NCBI GenBank assembly: GCA_030637135.1
Contig: DAOVVO010000051.1
Span: 1 to 9,084 of the forward strand
Length of the DNA stretch: 9,084 nucleotides
From: Nitrospirota bacterium
GTDB lineage: Bacteria; Nitrospirota; Thermodesulfovibrionia; UBA6902; BMS3Bbin08
Reading direction: 5' to 3'
The translations under genes were made by a program, and so were the position numbers. The notes under the pieces are model-generated. The model made no database searches, was not told the origin of the DNA, and worked only from the letters and a program-made list of their open reading frames with translations. The first letter of the stretch is position 1. Each line of letters starts with the position of its first letter. Below are positions 6,043 through 9,084 of the stretch, piece after piece.

Positions 6043-7180
6043 TCTTAGGTCCGTCTTTCTTTTCTGAGAGCTTTTTTCCTTGATCGTCCCACGAATCACT
6101 GGTTGATTGGATACCTTTAACTTTGAGGACAAAATCATCGGGACTTGAGGTCCTGTGAAGGGCATCTTCGTAGGTGATAAAGCCCTTTTTATATAAATCA
6201 AAAAGGGACTGGTCAAATGTTTGCATGCCGTACTGGCTATAACCCTTGCTAATAAAGTCAGGGATTGATTTCGTTTTGTCAGGGTCTTCTATGCAGTCCT
6301 TTATAGTTGTGGTTCCTATCAGTACTTCAACAGCAGGAACCCTCCCGTTGCCGTCAGCCCTGGGAACAAGTCTCATAGATGCAATAGCTCTCAGAACAGA
6401 AGCAAGCTGTATCCTTACCTGTTTATGCTGGTAAGGGGGAAAGACAGAAATTATTCTATTTACCGTTTCTGTTGAGTCTACCGTATGAAGAGTGCTTAAT
6501 ACCAAATGACCGGTTTCAGCTGCAATAAGGGAGGTCTGGATTGTTTCAAAATCACGCATCTCACCAACCAGTATTACATCAGGGTCCTGCCTCAGTGCTG
6601 CCCTGAGTGATTTACTGAAAGACTCGGTATCAGAGCCAATTTCTCGTTGACTTATTATACTGCTTTTATCTCTGTGAAGAAATTCAATGGGATCTTCGAT
6701 TGTAATTATATTATTTGTCCTATTGAAGTTTATGTATTCAATCAATGATGCAAGCGTGGTTGTTTTGCCGCTTCCTGTGGTCCCGGTTACAAGAATGAGT
6801 CCTCTCGGCTCTAAGGCAATCTTTTTGAGAACAGGCGGCAAATGGAGCTGTTCTATTTCAAGGATCTTCATCGGAATAATCCTGAAGACTACCCCTGTAG
6901 TTCCCCTCTGTATAAAGGCATTACATCTGAATCTTCCAAAGCCGGGAATGCTATAGGATAGATCAATGTCGTTTTTCTTTTTGAATTTCTCTTTCTGAGT
7001 GTCATTCATCACATGAACAACTATACCGTTTGTATCTTCGGCTGAAAGTCTTTTTTCGCCTGAAAGGGTTGAGAGTTGGCCGTTAATTCGGACAATAGGA
7101 GGGCTCCCTACTTTTATGTGCAGGTCAGAAGCTCCCATTTGAACAGCTTTTTTTAGAAGGTCATCAATATTTACTGTCAT
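6023..7180 (-). CDS. pilT: PilT-type secretion ATPase (type IV pilus retraction ATPase paralogue)
   Basis: A hexameric cytoplasmic ATPase of the GspE/PilT superfamily; canonical PilT drives pilus retraction. The 385 residues contain the N-terminal PAS-like domain (about 1-105), Walker A GTTGSGKT (133-140), Asp box ITIEDPIEF (159-167), Walker B RQDPDVILVGEMRD (197-210) and His box HLVLSTLHT (225-233), so catalysis looks intact. GMQTFDQSLFDLYKKGFIT (318-336) and the SSPDDFVLKVKGI ending (345-357) are PilT/PilU-like. A charged tail of about 28 residues follows. The AIRNLIRE motif needed by canonical PilT is replaced by TIKDCIED (292-299). ATG 7178-7180 lies 3 nt after the recA stop, with its AGGT Shine-Dalgarno inside the recA end. 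No other pilus gene is in the window, so the link to pili is inferred from family only. Confidence 0.93.
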   Translation of the reverse strand: MTVNIDDLLKKAVQMGASDLHIKVGSPPIVRINGQLSTLSGEKRLSAEDTNGIVVHVMNDTQKEKFKKKNDIDLSYSIPGFGRFRCNAFIQRGTTGVVFRIIPMKILEIEQLHLPPVLKKIALEPRGLILVTGTTGSGKTTTLASLIEYINFNRTNNIITIEDPIEFLHRDKSSIISQREIGSDTESFSKSLRAALRQDPDVILVGEMRDFETIQTSLIAAETGHLVLSTLHTVDSTETVNRIISVFPPYQHKQVRIQLASVLRAIASMRLVPRADGNGRVPAVEVLIGTTTIKDCIEDPDKTKSIPDFISKGYSQYGMQTFDQSLFDLYKKGFITYEDALHRTSSPDDFVLKVKGIQSTSDSWDDQGKKLSEKKDGPKIERFSR

Positions 7181-7183
7181 AAT

Positions 7184-8185
7184 TTACCTGCTAACATTAT
7201 AAACTTCTAATATTTTTGATTCAAGTTCTTTTGATTTTTCGGGGTTAGACTTTAAATATTCCTTGACGTTTTCTCTTCCCTGACCGATCCGGCTCCCATT
7301 GTACGAATACCATGCTCCTGACTTTTCAATAATTCCTTTTGCTACACCGAGGTCAACAAGTTCACCGTTTTTTGAAATTCCCTCATTATAATATATGTCA
7401 AATTCAGCCTGTTTAAACGGGGGAGCTACTTTATTTTTTACTACTCTTACCCTTACCCTGTTGCCGACGGATTCTTGAGCACTTTTTATATTTTCGATCC
7501 TTCGTATATCAAGTCTAATTGAGGAATAAAATTTAAGGGCGTTGCCGCCTGTAGTGGTTTCCGGGTTTCCAAACATAACACCAATTTTTATTCTTATCTG
7601 GTTAATGAATATTACCGTTGTCTGACTTTTTGATATTGCCGCTGTCAGCTTCCTTAATGCCTGACTCATAAGCCTCGCCTGAAGTCCCGGCAGACTATCA
7701 CCCATATCTCCTTCAATTTCTGCTTTCGGGACCAGGGCTGCAACAGAATCTATTACTATTAAATCCAGGGCACCGCTACGAACCAGTGTCTCAGTGACCT
7801 CTAATGCCTGTTCACCTGTATCTGGCTGACTTATGAGAAGGTCATCTATCTTAATACCGATTTTTGCGGCATAGCTTACATCAAGCGCATGTTCTGCATC
7901 AATAAAAGCAGCAGAGCCACCGGCTTTTTGTGCCTGTGCAATTACTGTAAGCGCCAGAGTGGTCTTTCCTGAAGATTCTGGACCGTAAATTTCTACAACC
8001 CTGCCTCTTGGATAACCACCGACTCCTAAAGCCTCATTCAGACCAATAGAACCTGACGAGATGACTGGTATCTTGGTAATACTATCAGCGCCAAGACGCA
8101 TAATGGCGCCTTTTCCAAATTGTTTTTCTATCTGTGAGATAGCCACATCAAGAGCTTTTAAACGCTCTTTATTAGAAGTACTCAT
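7184..8185 (-). CDS. recA: Recombinase RecA
   Basis: RecA forms ATP-dependent filaments on single-stranded DNA, catalyses strand exchange and triggers LexA self-cleavage. The 333-residue protein has the N-terminal helix (1-30), Walker A GPESSGKT (68-75), Walker B LDLIVIDS (140-147), the L1 region GDSLPGLQARLMSQALRKLT (162-181), NQIRIKIGVMFGNPETTTGG (195-214) leading into L2, and the conserved EFDIYYNEGISK (261-272). It ends at LEVYNVSR, without the acidic tail of about 20 residues seen in longer RecA proteins. ATG 8183-8185 has a full AAGGAGGT Shine-Dalgarno. L1 carries LP where many RecA proteins have H plus V or M (GDSHVG). Second gene of its operon; I see no classical SOS box (CTG-N10-CAG or GAAC-N4-GTTC) upstream of thpR. 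Confidence 0.98.
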   Translation of the reverse strand: MSTSNKERLKALDVAISQIEKQFGKGAIMRLGADSITKIPVISSGSIGLNEALGVGGYPRGRVVEIYGPESSGKTTLALTVIAQAQKAGGSAAFIDAEHALDVSYAAKIGIKIDDLLISQPDTGEQALEVTETLVRSGALDLIVIDSVAALVPKAEIEGDMGDSLPGLQARLMSQALRKLTAAISKSQTTVIFINQIRIKIGVMFGNPETTTGGNALKFYSSIRLDIRRIENIKSAQESVGNRVRVRVVKNKVAPPFKQAEFDIYYNEGISKNGELVDLGVAKGIIEKSGAWYSYNGSRIGQGRENVKEYLKSNPEKSKELESKILEVYNVSR

Positions 8186-8187
8186 TA

Positions 8188-8754
8188 TTACCTCCTTGTA
8201 TTTCCCAATGGAGCATCAGAAATCTTTATGTATCTGGCTCCAGCAGGGCTTAAATCGCTTTTTATTAAAAATAATGATTTAACCGTGATATGTCCAAAAC
8301 TATCATTTTTCCTTTGGTTAAGTGCGTCTAAGAGGGCTTCATTTCCTCTGGGAGACCTGAATCTGCCGAGCGTAAGATGTGCAGTAAATTTCCTTTTCTC
8401 ATTCTCAAATCCTAATGACGACATACCTTTATCAATTTCCTTTTGAAGGGCTGCAAGGATATCATTTCCTTCAATACCAACCCACAGAACCCTCGGAGAT
8501 TTTCTGTTTGGAAAAATATCAAGACCTTTAATCATGAGATCAAAACTATCATAGCGACTGCAGATTTCCTCTACTGTCTTGATTATTTTATCGGTACTTT
8601 CGTCTTTTATGTTTCCAAGGAACTTAAGTGTAAGGTGAACATTATCCGGTTTGACCCACCTTACATCGGCACCATATTTCTTTAGTTCTTCTTCAATCTC
8701 TAACAAAACAGATTTTATTACTTCTGATATCTCTATTGCAATAAAACATCGCAA
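8188..8754 (-). CDS. thpR: RNA 2',3'-cyclic phosphodiesterase (2'-5' RNA ligase family)
   Basis: A 188-residue member of the 2H phosphoesterase superfamily, which hydrolyses 2',3'-cyclic phosphate ends of RNA and can ligate tRNA halves in vitro. Both catalytic H-x-T motifs are present: HLTL at 40-43 and HLTL at 126-129. The usual framing is also seen: RCFIAIEI at the N-terminus, SPRVLWVGIEG (86-96) and FLIKSDLSPAGARY (162-175). Translation must begin at TTG 8752-8754, because an in-frame TAA lies directly upstream and MRCFIAI is the standard beginning of the family; GGGGA 7 nt upstream serves as ribosome-binding site. First gene of the operon with recA, whose start is 2 nt past its stop codon. 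Role within a recombination operon is unclear. Confidence 0.94.
   Translation of the reverse strand: MRCFIAIEISEVIKSVLLEIEEELKKYGADVRWVKPDNVHLTLKFLGNIKDESTDKIIKTVEEICSRYDSFDLMIKGLDIFPNRKSPRVLWVGIEGNDILAALQKEIDKGMSSLGFENEKRKFTAHLTLGRFRSPRGNEALLDALNQRKNDSFGHITVKSLFLIKSDLSPAGARYIKISDAPLGNTRR
8190..8197 (-). promoter_or_regulatory. recA Shine-Dalgarno embedded in the end of thpR
   Basis: AAGGAGGT, a full 8-base match to the anti-Shine-Dalgarno, is formed by the last thpR codons (AGG AGG) and the first base of its TAA stop, 4 nt before the recA ATG. Ribosomes finishing thpR therefore end on the recA initiation site, which points to translational coupling or at least to re-initiation. Confidence 0.85.
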
Positions 8755-8823
8755 TTAAACGTCCCCACAAAAACTGAATAACGGGCATTAAAGCATTGTT
8801 AAGGGCTTTTTCCTGTTTAGAAT

Positions 8824-8832
8824 AGCATACCA
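8824..8832 (-). promoter_or_regulatory. Possible extended -10 of the thpR-recA operon
   Basis: On the minus strand TGGTATGCT is an extended -10 (TGn plus TATGCT, 4 of 6 to TATAAT), about 70 nt upstream of the thpR start. The -35 position 17 nt upstream (TTTTTA) is poor. A TTGCAA further upstream sits 23 nt away, too far for a normal spacer. Tentative only. Confidence 0.25.
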
Positions 8833-8922
8833 CAGAACTATTAAAATAAAAATTGCAAATTTTTACTATCTAAAATTCTATAAATGAACTATTGGCTCCT
8901 GCATAATTATGTCCGCCTTTTC

Positions 8923-9034
8923 GTCATTCCCGCAGTTCTCAAGCGGGAATCCAAGTCTTAAGTGTTTATTTCTGGATTCCCCGATCCCGGTGCGGGTCTC
9001 CGCTTAGGGTCGCTTCGACAAGTCGGGGAATGAC
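8923..9034. repeat. Composite palindromic intergenic repeat (TCATTCCC...GGGAATGA type)
   Basis: The outer ends GTCATTCCC (8923-8931) and GGGAATGAC (9026-9034) are perfect inverted copies. Nested inside are ATTCCCGC (8926-8933) / GCGGGAAT (8943-8950), GGGAATCCA (8945-8953) / TGGATTCCC (8973-8981), and ATTCCCCGA (8976-8984) / TCGGGGAAT (9023-9031). The element can thus fold as one long hairpin or as two neighbouring ones. It resembles, from memory, dispersed non-coding repeats common in Nitrospirota and deltaproteobacterial genomes. No coding capacity is seen. Confidence 0.75.
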
Positions 9035-9084
9035 AAATTAACTATAGATAGGACATTATTTTATAGGCATCAATAATTACTATA

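Larger units (their letters stand above)
8755..9084. other. Gene-free 330-bp region upstream of the thpR-recA operon
   Basis: No reading frame here is believable. The part next to thpR (8755-8920) is AT-rich and should contain the operon promoter; the part from 8923 to 9034 is a palindromic repeat. The last 50 bases are AT-rich with no recognisable signal. No tRNA or other RNA gene was seen. No CTG-N10-CAG or GAAC-N4-GTTC LexA-type site was seen by eye. Confidence 0.6.

Noticed and set aside
8228..8685. Plus-strand frames antisense to thpR
   Set aside because: thpR is complete with both HLTL motifs; the antisense frames show no recognisable protein character.
8800..8850. LexA/SOS operator upstream of the thpR-recA operon (TTCTGT...ACAGGAA)
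   Set aside because: The half sites are 15 nt apart with a bulge and do not match a known LexA site spacing; no CTG-N10-CAG or GAAC-N4-GTTC was found.

Overview
The window reads as core chromosome of a Gram-negative, AT-leaning environmental bacterium. The order thpR-recA-pilT-recX-alaS, the sequence style of the proteins and the dispersed 'TCATTCCC...GGGAATGA' and 'CCCTGAGCGAAGTCGAAGGG' type repeats fit Nitrospirota or a deltaproteobacterial (Desulfobacterota) lineage. This assignment is an inference from memory of such genomes and has not been tested by a search.

Layout from right to left, since most genes lie on the minus strand. Positions 8755-9084 hold no gene; they contain a composite palindromic repeat (8923-9034) and the leader of an operon. 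That operon is thpR (RNA 2',3'-cyclic phosphodiesterase), recA, a pilT-type ATPase and recX, packed with gaps of 2 and 3 nt and one short overlap. The recA Shine-Dalgarno lies inside the last codons of thpR. Next comes a convergent, plus-strand CNT/NupC-type nucleoside transporter gene (4170-5474) with its own promoter. Between it and alaS lie two repeat remnants and a 77-codon gene for a small protein with two predicted membrane segments (3751-3984). alaS (900-3530, minus) follows with its own strong -10 box. Downstream of alaS on the same strand are a small phasin-like coiled-coil protein (507-827), a REP-like palindrome (427-455), and the first 91 codons of a HepT-like (HEPN fold) protein that runs off the left edge.

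How the genes fit together: recA and recX form the familiar pair of recombinase and recombinase modulator. thpR upstream and pilT between them are translationally coupled passengers whose functional link to recombination is not evident from sequence. alaS commonly follows recA-recX; here the link is broken by about 2 kb carrying the transporter, the small membrane protein and the repeats, which looks like a later insertion.

I found no convincing new multi-gene system. The points most worth a second look are the altered substrate-site motifs of the transporter, the missing AIRNLIRE motif of the PilT paralogue, the repeat-bracketed small membrane protein, and the HEPN protein at the edge, which has no nucleotidyltransferase partner on its upstream side.
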